In this document: in pieces, positions 36,000 through 47,390 of the stretch
Layout: every line of letters starts with the position of its first letter
How positions within the stretch are numbered: the first letter of the stretch is position 1
NCBI GenBank assembly: GCA_023333565.1
Contig: JAJKFH010000425.1
Location: forward strand, 62,001-126,000
Reading direction: 5' to 3'
Origin: Puffinus mauretanicus
Taxonomy: Eukaryota > Chordata > Aves > Procellariiformes > Procellariidae
DNA length: 64,000 nt
The notes under the pieces: generated by a model
The model's input: the letters and a program-made list of their open reading frames with translations, nothing else
Told to the model about the DNA's origin: nothing
Database searches by the model: none
Translations under genes and position numbers: made by a program

Positions 36000-38900
36000 C
36001 ACTCTCCTGCTCCTTGGCCTGAGAGCTAGTGGAACAGCACACGTGGTTTAACTCTCTCCTGTCTTCCTTAAAATATATCTGACCCATACAGCCTAATAGG
36101 TCTCTGACTCATACTATAGTCCATACTGTGCCCGAGCACGATGTGGAAGACAGTTGTTTTCCAAAGGCTAAAACCTTGCCTAACCATATGCTAATATGTA
36201 AACAGTATGGACAGTTGCATGTCCAGGCCAGTGCTAGAGACTTTGTCTTACCCCTACTGATTTTTTTGGTACAGATGTAACCTCTGCTACCAGGGCTATA
36301 TAACCGCAGATAAAAAATGTGAGGAACGGGAGACAAGTCTGCCTGGACAGTAAAAATGTAACAGACATCTGAAATATCAAATATATATGTGAAGAACAAG
36401 CAAATCCAGGAACACAGGAGAAACAATTATGCTGTGAAGTCGATAAAGAGATTAATGGACATAAAAAAATCTAAAAGAAATTACAGGCAGCTTTACAGGA
36501 GCAAGTGGACTCAATCAGTGGATACATAGTGGACTGTAAACTATTAAGATCCTGGATAGGAGAATTGAGTGGCATAGTTACCTAGTCTATCTTGACAGAG
36601 AGAAAGAGAACATCTGATTACTCATCCTTGGAAATAAAATTAAAAAAAAGTATATTAAGATTCCCTATAATATTTAAACTGAAATTTCAAGACTAGATTA
36701 ATGGCATTGAAAATGGTCATCTTACCCTAAATAAGAACCAGTAACATTGAAAACAAACAAGTAAGTATAAAACCTTGCATATTGAACTGTTTTCTTAAAA
36801 AAAAAAAAAAAAAAAATTGTCATTTAATTTTTGAATCTAAAAATGAAGGTGTCTCTCATACATGTGTGTTGAAGACCAGCAATACAGAACATTAAAACTT
36901 GAAAATATAAGAATAAAGCCAATATTAAAATGTTAGAAGTAATTTTTTCTTCTTTTATTACATACTATAAATAATACCTTAGTTACCTTGGTTCCAGCAA
37001 TCAGAGAGGGGCTTCTACCATCAAATACTTTGAGAGCTTTACTTCGACAAATCAAATTAACTTCGTTTTTGAATCCCTAACTGACTGTCCACTACAAAAT
37101 TAAAATAAATATTCCTGAAAGAGAAGGTGGCAGAAAGAAATGGAGAAGACCTGAATATCTGCAGTTTCCATTACCCAAATAATTCTTACTGGGTTTCTGT
37201 TGAATTAAATCTGAGCAATTAGGCAGGTATTTTTCTTCTTTTGTACTTTTCTGTGTTTTTACTTATTGTATAGATACACAGGTCCCTTCAGGGAAGAAAA
37301 CTGGAAAACCTTGACGACACTAAGAAATAGCTTTCTTTTACAGTCACATACATATATTTGTTTCATTTCCATTTCTTGCTAATAGAGATGAAAGCCATTC
37401 AGCAGTAGCACAATAACTGGAGAGAAAAACAGGCCTGACCTTTAAAGAGCAATGCACGACTTCTTTGGTAATTACAATTAAACACAGGCAAACCCATGTT
37501 AATGTTAACTGTCTAGCTGGGAGCAACTCTGTGGTCTGCAGAACCATTGCTGTCATCCTGAGGAGGGCTGGCTGCAGTCACGTGGCCTTGGACAGCTTCT
37601 GCAACACACCGCTAAATCATATCAACACAATCTATGGATCAATTAAGGACTTGCCAAACGTTTATCCTCCTGCAGGCTGTTGCTCTAGTTGCTATGGAGG
37701 TGTTATGTGCTTATAACCAAAATGGAGCGGGGTATATTGTTGCTAAAATATTGAGCTGGGATGAAATAATTCTTTGTGCCAATGACTCCATAAAGATTCA
37801 GTACATATTAGGATAAAACTTTCTCACCTCATCCATAGCAGCATATATGTACACAAAATATCAGACATTGACAAAACTGATTAAAAAAAAAGGTTTTGAT
37901 TTCTAGACTGAGCATCTGATTTTGGGGTGGTTATACAATGACTGGCACTCTGCCAAATATGTGTGCATAAAATATATATGCTAAGCGGGTATACACTTTC
38001 TCTGATAATAACTTTCTAAAAGTTATATAATTTTTTAGTATATTATATTTTTAATATATATTAAAGTTATATTTAAATGCTACTATTTTCTTAAGTGAGG
38101 CGCTGGATCCACTATTGTAACGTTAGAGCTTTAGGAATGACAACTACAACAACAAAAAAAACCAGAAAACAACTTGAAGATGTTTTGGCATTAAGTATTC
38201 CAAGACAAAATTGTGGATTTTCATTGCGATTTTGATTTAAACATTGTGTCCTGAGCTCTTCCAAGTATTTTGCTTTAGAAATTACTTTTACCTTCTCGGT
38301 CATTTGTATTTTCCAATCCATCAACAGTTATCCAAACTGCTGCATCCATATGCATGCCCATTTGATACTGTTTCAGCATTTAGAAGGTGATTTCATGAGG
38401 GTACATTGCTTCTAAGCTGTTATCAACACATTTATGAGGTGTGCTTTTGGAAAGCCTATCTGACTGGCACTGGTGTTTTGACAGCTTTTTCACTGGAAAG
38501 GCTGATTAGCTCATGCCAATTTGTCTGCCCTAGGTTCAGTTTGTCTGCAAGGAAACCCTTCTTCATTGGCTAAATATGCTCTTGGGCAAATAAAATCCCT
38601 ACCACTTAGCAGCCACCTAGAACTTACTATCACTGAAAAAGGAATACTTTGGAGTCAAAAGGAGTATAATTTCAGCCACAGGACCCTTCAGCCATGAAGG
38701 TTTTATTTGCAGATGGTGTGGAGCATCTCTGGCTAAGTTTCTGACTGGATATTTTGGATTCTGTAAAAATCAGAAATATTCTATGTAAGTATAATTATAA
38801 ATATTCTATGTAAGTATAATTCCATGTTAATGTCAAGAATTTGTCCCTGAGACAGGGTCAGATAGAATGAGTACCTTCTGATGCTGGAATAAATGTTGGT

Positions 38901-41000
38901 TCACAAATAGTGGTAGTGGGGGTTTTTTAGCTTTTATGGGTTTCTTTGTTTGTTTCTTCATTTTTCCTTCAAGAAATATTGAAATTGTTGTACACTTAAA
39001 AAAAAAAGATGAAGTGTCAGACATCTAAACTTACCACAATATAGTTGTAAACTTGTCTAAAACTCTAACTGGCCACAATATGGTTGTAATTTATATAACT
39101 GCAGTGTCAGAGTATTTTTATATACCGCACTGAAAGTTGTAGTCTGGGTAGATTCTTCTGTCTTGACTGACTGGATAGAACAATTAACATGAAAATAAAT
39201 AAACTTAGCTAGTATATTTATTGTTTAGCGGTATTAGCACATTTCCATTTAATTTTCTCTTATTGTGTCACACAAAAAAAAAAAAAAAAAAAAAGGTACC
39301 TGTAAGATTTATGTGTTTTTGTTTTATAACTCTCCATTTCCTTGAATGGATGAATCCTATTGAAATAGTCTAACCTTTGGTAGAATCATAGTAAGCCCAG
39401 AAGTAAGGTTCAGGTCATTGGAAGGTAAAGCTGAGATGTCAAAAAATTTCCAAACTGAACCTTTTTTCTGAAAAATAACTCTGTAATCATTTAGATATTT
39501 TTAAAGCAGAAAAACCTAGGAAGAAATTACAAAGGCTATTTTGGAATGTTGATTTTTTTATTTCAATACAGAGTGAAAGGACATTTCAGACATATTCGAA
39601 TTTTCTACGGAAAATAAATTCCAGGACATTTTGTACAGATCTGGAATACAAATAAACCAGTTTTCATGTAACTTTACTTACTAAATGTACAATACCTACT
39701 CATGCTGGTAAACTATTTCTTTAATGTAATTTTCCAATTTTTTACTGATTTCCTTCTTCCATTATTACTTATCTATTTCAGATATGAGAAGCTTCTCTCT
39801 GCATTCTGACACTATTCCTGCTCTACAGGTTACTTTCCTGCAGAAAAATAATTAGTAATAGAGTCTTTTTTAACTTATGTATGTATTAGCTGTAGAAGTG
39901 AGATGAAGTCAAATGTTATTGCTCATGAACAGCATTCCAGGCCAGAAGTTTGCATCTTCAATTAAAATGTTATTCCAGTAGCACTCCCTTGTTTAAATAA
40001 AAAAAAGGATTCTTTTCTCTCAAAAGTAAGAAGTTGTTTACAGGGTAAAAAAGAAAAAGCTGGAAGTCTAAGTTAAGCAGCACCTCCTGAAGCTGCACCT
40101 TCTGAAGAATGTGAGTATAATGTCATGACACGGATCCTTTCTTAGTGATATTCAAAAGCTGGTGTGGCAAAGCGATGAGCGGCCATAGTGGATGTGTGTG
40201 AGTTAGTGCACACACAAGCATCTGTATGTGAAAATGGATACAGAAGGCATGATCCCAAAGAACACTGATGACACTTGTCCATATTTCCAGATGTGTGTTA
40301 TTTATTGTCTACAGTATGACAGAGCCTAGGATTCCATGCTATGGTCAGGATGTTAGTGTCTAAAATACACTTGTGAAGTTTCTGGCCAATGTGATTTAAA
40401 GTGTCTGTTAAGCTATATAAGGTGCAGAAAATTGGATTCATAACGGAACCATACAGAAATTCGCTGGTATTTGGAAATGCCAGACATGGTTATATGTAAT
40501 GAAGTGCAGGTGATGTTAAAATAATGGATTATTTAAGGTGAAAGGCAGCAGAAACTTCTCAAAAGCATAGACAAATGCTGACGGGACTTTAGGCTTCTCC
40601 TTAGTTACTTCATATTATTAGATCCATTCTTAATAAAAGATATCATTCATATAACCTGAGGTCTGTGATTTCACAGTGAAGACCAAAAGGATATCACTTT
40701 CACAGTCTCCATCCATACCTCATGGTTAGTTAGTGACAGCTAATTCTATTATTTCCCTAGTGTATCTGCCCATTTCTTGAGATATTTCTGTCATTCGTGA
40801 AAATGTCATCACTTTGCTACCAATAAACAAAACAAATTATACAATTTCTTCTTACATACATGCAGTCTTTTACACAGAACTCCTTTCCAGACATAATTAA
40901 AATATCACATATCTAAAGGTTTCCTCCTCAATGCCAAGTCACCATCTTCCAATAATACTGGACCAAGGTTAAGTTGCATGAAATGAGAAGTAGGGCTTTC
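36000..41000. other. unique non-coding DNA
   Basis: No exon or transposon is recognised. The block holds A20 (36797-36816), A21 (39274-39294), a duplicated 23-mer (38774-38821), and a stretch at 37440-37700 with an octamer-length TAATTACAATTA cluster and a CACGTG E-box (near 37580). Confidence 0.55.
38774..38821. repeat. tandem duplication of a 23-mer (period 25)
   Basis: Two identical 23-bp units at 38774-38796 and 38799-38821 contain ATTCTATGTAAG and are separated by two bases. Confidence 0.9.
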
Positions 41001-41255
41001 CTTGTTTTTCTGCTCCTGTTTTTCCTGAGAATCTTTTCTGTTTTAATTAATTTCACATGCATATAATTAGTGTTCATCTTTCCTTTAACTTCAGATTTCA
41101 TGAACTATTCATTTGATGAGCAATTTTTCTTTTAGAAGAAATCCTCCCACAGAAATTCTAAAAGAAATAACCAGTTTTAAGCTTTCTTGGATGCAATCTT
41201 GATACACATTTATTTAAGCAATTCTATATTTTGTGGTAGTTAGTAGAGAACCCAT

Positions 41256-41295
41256 TAAAATAAAATAAAATAAAATAAAATAAAATAAAATAAAA
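41256..41295. repeat. (TAAAA)8 microsatellite
   Basis: Eight perfect units over 40 bp. Confidence 0.95.
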
Positions 41296-42775
41296 TACCC
41301 ACCAAAACCTCCTAGAATAACAGTTCGCTCTGAAACATTGCCTACATCTTCTTTTAAATACAGTTTATCTGAATTTAAATTTCTGATTTTTAAATACAGA
41401 CATCACTTGTTGGACTCTGAACATTAGATTTAATTGACTTCTTTAGGTATGTCATGCCATGTGCAGTCTAACAAGGTGTTTGCTGGTCTTCCAAAATGTT
41501 ACATGGCTTTTTTACTTTAATTCAAAAGACAGTTTATATAGGAAAATCATATGCATGCTATCTACCAAAATGATAGTGGTGCTTTCTGAAATGGTTATTT
41601 TCATAACCCATTAATGTGTATTTTTGTGTTATTGAAGATAATATGATAAAACAGCTATTTGGACTTAGGCAAGGGATTCATTTGCTTAGTTTCTGTGTCT
41701 GATATGTTCACTGGTAAACATTTAAAGAATTTAAACGGAGGACAAATAGACAGGAAAAATTCCGAAGCAGAGTTTTGCCACCTCCAGTACTCCACAGTAA
41801 AGGTTTCCTGAGAGTGAGGACTGTATTCACAATGAACTACTTATGTTTTTATACTTCTCTGTTGTCATCCAGAGTCTGTGAGTTCCACAACTGCACATGG
41901 CGTGAGAAAGGATATTATTATGCGTGTAGTAAACATAGCGTTTGAATATTTTATTTGGTTTCCTTTTTGGTCCTTTGTTGTCAGAAGTTGTAAGCAAATA
42001 TTCCCTATTCACCCTTTTGAATCTTTAATGATTTTATGTTCATCTTTCATATCTCATCTTTGATGGTCCGTGTCATGATTCTCTCTACCTTTTTTCTAGT
42101 TCTAAGACACCCTGTTAGAGAGGAGGTAATCAGAACTACAAATGGTATTCAAGATAGAAGCAAATTATAGCATAGATAGCAGCAGCTTGCTGATATTTTT
42201 ATTTTATTTCCAGTTTCTTTCCTAACAATTTCTAACATCTCTTTCCCCTTTTGACTGCTTTAAGCATGGAGCTGACATATTTAGAGACTCCACAGTAGCT
42301 CCAGTATCTTTTTCCTGAGCAGTGATAAGCAATTTAGAACTCCCTCTCTCTTTTCCTGATTTAGTCTTGATTACAAATAGTAAATTTAGGGTTTCTTTTC
42401 CTTCATACATTTTCTCTAGACTAAGATGAGGAAGGCATTGACACTTAAATTTATGCAGTATCACAGAGGGTCACACGTCTTTGTTGGCTCAATCCATTTG
42501 GTAAATGTCTTCTGTTAACTTTTAATAACCTTTTAATTGAATTTGTTTAACTTTTTATGGGTCTTAAATCAGAGTATGTTTTGTTTGGATAATAAACTAT
42601 AATATTATAAATATTTTTATCTTTTTTCCTCTATGTTTGCCTAAAATAATCTTCACACACCGAGCTAAATTTTAAGAGTAGAGCAGCTGTGAGATACACT
42701 AAATGCATACTAATGTAAGGGCAGAACTCTTACTGGTTTAGATTTTTAAAGTGAAAAATATATATGAATTCATGT

Positions 42776-42809
42776 GCATACATATATGTATGTATATATA
42801 TACATATGC
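42776..42809. repeat. A/T-rich near-palindrome
   Basis: A 34-bp run starting GCATACATA and ending ACATATGC that is almost entirely alternating purine and pyrimidine. It could extrude as a cruciform. Confidence 0.7.
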
Positions 42810-43297
42810 CATAGATATACTAAGTGAAATGAATTGTGGTTTTATTTACACAGTTTCCAGTTAAGTCTGTATTAATTTCCGAGGATAAAGTTAACTGTAA
42901 GCAAGAGTAAGATGTATAAGAGAAATGGCAGGCTAACTAAAGAGGTAATTAACAGGGTAGAATTTTCTTCCTTTTGAAGTGTTTATTCAAATACCAACAT
43001 TTCATTCATATCAGGATATAACAAAATATACTGCTTTTTATCAAACAAAGGGCCTGAAGGTCAGACTAGGAGCTTTTAGTACAAAAACATACTTTGCTAT
43101 GACTGATACTCACAATAGTGTCCACAGATGTCTTGAAATTATCACTGTCAGAGCTATGATTTGCACTTATTTGTGCACAGGTACAGCAAATGGATCATAC
43201 ATTTGTTACCGATCAGTTCTATTTATTTTCTCGGTATAATTTATAATGGACTAAGTTCTAAATGAATGTAAACTGTAGAAAGCAATACATAAGAACA

Positions 43298-43336
43298 GGA
43301 TATGAGGTGTGCACAGAGGATATGAGGTGAGCACAG
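43298..43336. repeat. tandem duplication of a 20-mer
   Basis: GGATATGAGGTGTGCACAGA is followed at once by a copy with a single difference (GTGTG versus GTGAG). Confidence 0.85.
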
Positions 43337-44553
43337 TCTTTTATTTGTGTTTCAGGTCAACAAAATATTGCATTAAAAATTAAAAATTAAAGCAATACAT
43401 ACGGCCAGGATGTTTTCTGACTGCATATGTGACTGCATATATATCTTTAAAATTTGGAGATACACCACACAGTTTTAGTCAATTACATGGTCAAGTATTT
43501 GTCCTGGATACTAAGTCTCAGTCACAAATCTGAAGACTGTGTTATCTCAGGTGGTATTTTTAATGGATAGAGAAAACCAGATTTTTTGTTCAAGACCTTT
43601 GTGAGACTTATAATGACAAGTGATTGGATAGACTTGTATAGAAAAACTTGTGTTAAGATATATAACCCCACCGAAATGTTCAGCAAAATCAGATGGAAAT
43701 TTTTGTAGGAAAATGACATAAAATAAGGAAAATTGCCATTAAATAATCTGAGATGAAAGTAATTGTTTATTTTAATTTTTAATTTCTTTGTAACATTTTC
43801 TCTACTGAAGTACACTGTTTAAAGTTAAAAGTAAATATGGTATCTTAATATTTTAAAATTATAAAGCTCAGTAGATCTTAATAAAATTCATGTGAGAATT
43901 CTCTTCACTGAAATTAAAATTCATTCTTAGACTCTCCTTTGGGGAGCTAAACTTTTAAAAAACAAAATTCTTTACAAGTCAGAAAATTCATATGTCATAG
44001 CTTTTATTTAAAGAAATGGTCCTCTGTGGAAAAGATATAAAGTATACAGAGGGAAATAAAATAGATCATGACCATTTTTTATCTGTCCCAGAAGGTAAAT
44101 GTTAAAAAGGTAATTAAAAATTAACTATTTAATTAAACAATTAATTTTACCTTTTAAAATTCATAGTCTGCATTCATATGGCTGAAAATGGTGTCAGAAG
44201 AGACTGCCTTGTCTGCCCTGAGCTATGCCCGGGTATTTTCTAAGAGTATTACTGTATTGTAGTCTAAAACTGTGAGGGATCATGTTGACATTTTAAATGG
44301 CATGGATATTATGCTATTGATTTGTTCAATTCACTGGTGGAGGTGTAGCTGCAACATCCTCATGAAGTGTCAGTGTGTCAGAGTTACAGATGAAAATATC
44401 CAGCTGCCAAGAAAAGTAAAAAAATCGTGTCTCACTGAAAATTCTGGAGATTTGCTGTGGGCTCCAGTTAATCAGAGATTAAGATATATTAATTTTATAT
44501 ATATTTTATGTGTATATATATAGATACTGTATTTATATATAGATGCAATACAT

Positions 44554-44582
44554 TTTCCCCCAGATATTTCACCTGGGGGAAA
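44554..44582. repeat. hairpin with 10-bp perfect stem
   Basis: TTTCCCCCAG (44554-44563) pairs with CTGGGGGAAA (44573-44582) across a 9-base loop. It is G+C-rich compared with its surroundings. Not long enough for a microRNA precursor. Confidence 0.85.
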
Positions 44583-45928
44583 CAGTAGAAGGAGGGGATT
44601 CACAACCTCTTATCAAAGTAAGGATGTGCATATTCTCAACTTGCCTTTTGGGGGAGCATGACGGTCTGGCCAGTTTACAAAATATAAATATTTTGCAAAC
44701 ATCTGATCGCAAGATGAAAGAAATGACAAGGCCACACAAGAGGGGAGACAGCCAGAACAACACCTTGCACTTTGGTTTCACAAAATGTACTTTAAAGTAC
44801 ATAAATAAATGTAACTATGAAAATATTAAACATCTAGGCATCTTCTTTAGAGAGATTAGCCAGTTCTTATTTTGACTCAGAAAATTAAAAAAGAGTATTT
44901 GCTCATATTTAAGCAGGTGTTTAACTTAAGTGCATACCAAATGTTTATTAACACTGAGGAATCCATGGTTCTGGTTTCTGTCATGCTCCTGGGCAAAAGA
45001 AATCATTTAGAAATATTCCTCAGCACCTTTCAATTTAAAAATACTTGATAAAAGGGAAGTGGAGTAACTTGAGTTGGGACATTGATGTTATGCTGAGTTC
45101 GAATTGCAGGCAGAAAGTCATGAATTAGTTGAAAATTCCGTCTACCTGTCACCCTTGATGGTAGGTATGAGGGGCTTGGTTTAACCTGAGATGGCCTTGC
45201 AACTCTTACATAGGATGCATTGTGTAGCTTCACAGCCAGACGACGCCAAAGCCACAAACCCTGACATGCTGATAACAGCCTTTCAAAGAGCCACACACAC
45301 ACAAAGAGAGCTTAAAAGCCTCTCCCCCTCTCTGCTCTGACACAGACTCATTTTGCTAAAAACAGTCCTTGAGTGGCAGTAACTTTGGTCAACACTTAAA
45401 CATGAAGAAGTAAGAATATAAAAAAATTGTTGACAGAAGTATGACTTCCCCTTATGCAACGGTACAGGATTAACTAGATATTGCACCTCCAACCAAGGTG
45501 TCTATTTCAGTTGGTCTTCCTCCTAAAAGAACACATAGTTTAATTGGTTTAGATTTTTTCCCTCTTTCCATTAATAATTCCTGATAGATACTAAAGTGGA
45601 AGCTGGGTCATGTTAAAATTACTTGCATTGCATTATTGTAATATTGTGACTCCAGGTTTTCTGATTGCTTTCACAAACTGATAACAATTGATTGCTGCCT
45701 GAAGGGCTTGATGTATTTTGGTTGTAACACAAAGGCAGGTATAATGTTGCCAGAATCGTTGCGACACATCACTGAGAAAGAATGCGGGAGTGAATTTCTC
45801 ACAACAATAAAACCCAAAGGAAGAAGATTGAGATAAAAGGCAGGGTGTGGTGTGGTCCACTGGAAATCTTCCATTTTTTTTTTTATGTTACCTGTGGGGA
45901 CAAAATACACACAGAAGAAATCAGAAGT

Positions 45929-46236
45929 CGACTTTTGCAACTGTGCCGCACTAGTGCCGCACTAATAGTATATGTAGCCACAGAATTATACAAAAGCCTT
46001 TCCTCGGCTACACAGGGATCATGCAGCACGACCCAGCGCAGTACTAGCCATAAACCCTGCTTGCGAGCGGGAGGTAATGTAGGAAGGGAAGCGTTCAGCG
46101 TCAAATCTGCTTCTGCCACTTCTATTTTGTTTTACGCCAGGTGAGCTCTGCCGAGCCCTTTATCCATCCAAGAATCATTTATTGATGGTCCAATATCGGG
46201 CCAAATCCCAAACGCGGGATCGGATTACTTGCCTGC
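45929..46236. promoter_or_regulatory. CpG-rich patch, candidate promoter or first exon
   Basis: Seventeen CpGs in about 308 bp by hand count, close to the number expected from base composition, while the surrounding DNA is strongly CpG-depleted. G+C is near 50%. The patch starts with a perfect tandem 11-mer (GTGCCGCACTA, 45943-45964), contains CCAAT near 46190, and has a near-consensus splice donor CAG|GTGAGC at 46138-46146 on the plus strand. This could be an alternative first exon, a lncRNA promoter or a regulatory element kept unmethylated in the germ line. No coding frame here matches a known family. Confidence 0.35.
45943..45964. repeat. perfect tandem duplication of an 11-mer
   Basis: GTGCCGCACTA occurs twice without a gap at the edge of the CpG-rich patch. 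Confidence 0.9.
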
Positions 46237-47380
46237 GGCAACTTGCAGCTGTTGGTACCAGCCCCTCCACAGGAGTCTTTAAAAGCAAAAAGCCTTTACC
46301 GTTTGCCTTTTCAGTTACCTTGACAGCTGTTTTACAAACCTTTTGAGACAAATTAGGCATAGTCATCTTATGGGTTGGATCCAGACAGCACGCTGTCAGT
46401 TGGACTTGCTGAAATCCTGCTTGCCTAAAGTAAAGGAAATATTAAATGAGTAACTGTTCCCAGTTTGAATGTTTTCCACGTGCCATGGAAATCCACACAG
46501 ACTACTAGGGAAAAATGCACTGCTCGGTTTGCGGTGAGAGGAATAAAATCTCATTTTTCAATCTTAGTATTAACATACTTGTGTACGTTTGGAACTTAAG
46601 GGACCACGTTCAGAAAATGTCTAGACTACATAGTCCAGTTACAATATTAGTAGTAACACAAACATTTATCAGGGATAGTATCATTGTAACAATATTTAGT
46701 TGTTGTGTAGACATAAAATAGGTGGAGATGAAACAAATATATAATATACACATGTATGTGATATAAATGATTTATTACAAAAAGTTGTCATACTTTTGTA
46801 TGATTTTCTCTCATTGCCTGTTTTGTAATGAGACTAAGTTCCAGAAAACCTGTAAATGCTGTGTGAGAAAAAGTAATTACTTATGATGTTTCAGAAAAAA
46901 AAAAAACCTGTTTAATTAGAAGTGATATTTAAGATTGTGAGCGTTCCTTTGTCTCAGCCATCTGGAATGCAGTTCACCCTCATAGTAGCTGCAGGATTTA
47001 CTGTATTACCTGAAATTTTACTTTTTCTGGTTTAAATTATTACATTGAGCTGTATTATAGAACAAGAATCTAAAATGATAAGCACGACTTTGGTACATGC
47101 TTTTTCACATTTTACTTCTTATGTCCCCATCATTTCTTTCTCCTCTCTACTCAAGTGCAATCTGCTAGCATGGCTTTTTCTTTCTGCTAAAAAATGCTTT
47201 TTTAATTATTGACATTTTTTCATTTCAGAGTTGGCATTATCTAAGCAGTGGAGTATGGGAAGTGCGAATTTCATTGTTGTTGTGTATGCCTGCATTGAAC
47301 TGTGTGGTTTTGTGAAGATACCTGAGCTACTCTAACACAACCCAAGCAATGTAACAATGTCAATGTGTTGCTGTGCCAGG

Positions 47381-47390
47381 GCTAATTAGC
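47381..47390. promoter_or_regulatory. palindromic homeodomain-type site GCTAATTAGC
   Basis: A perfect 10-bp palindrome centred on TAATTA, the core bound by many homeodomain proteins. It sits in a stretch (about 47330-47450) with few simple repeats. Motif evidence only. Confidence 0.2.

Larger units (their letters stand above)
41001..45928. other. unique non-coding DNA
   Basis: No exon or transposon is recognised. The block holds an (AAAAT)8 array (41256-41295), an alternating TA/TG palindromic run (42776-42809), a 20-mer duplication (43298-43336), ATTAAAA repeats (43372-43392) and a 10-bp hairpin (44554-44582). Confidence 0.6.
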
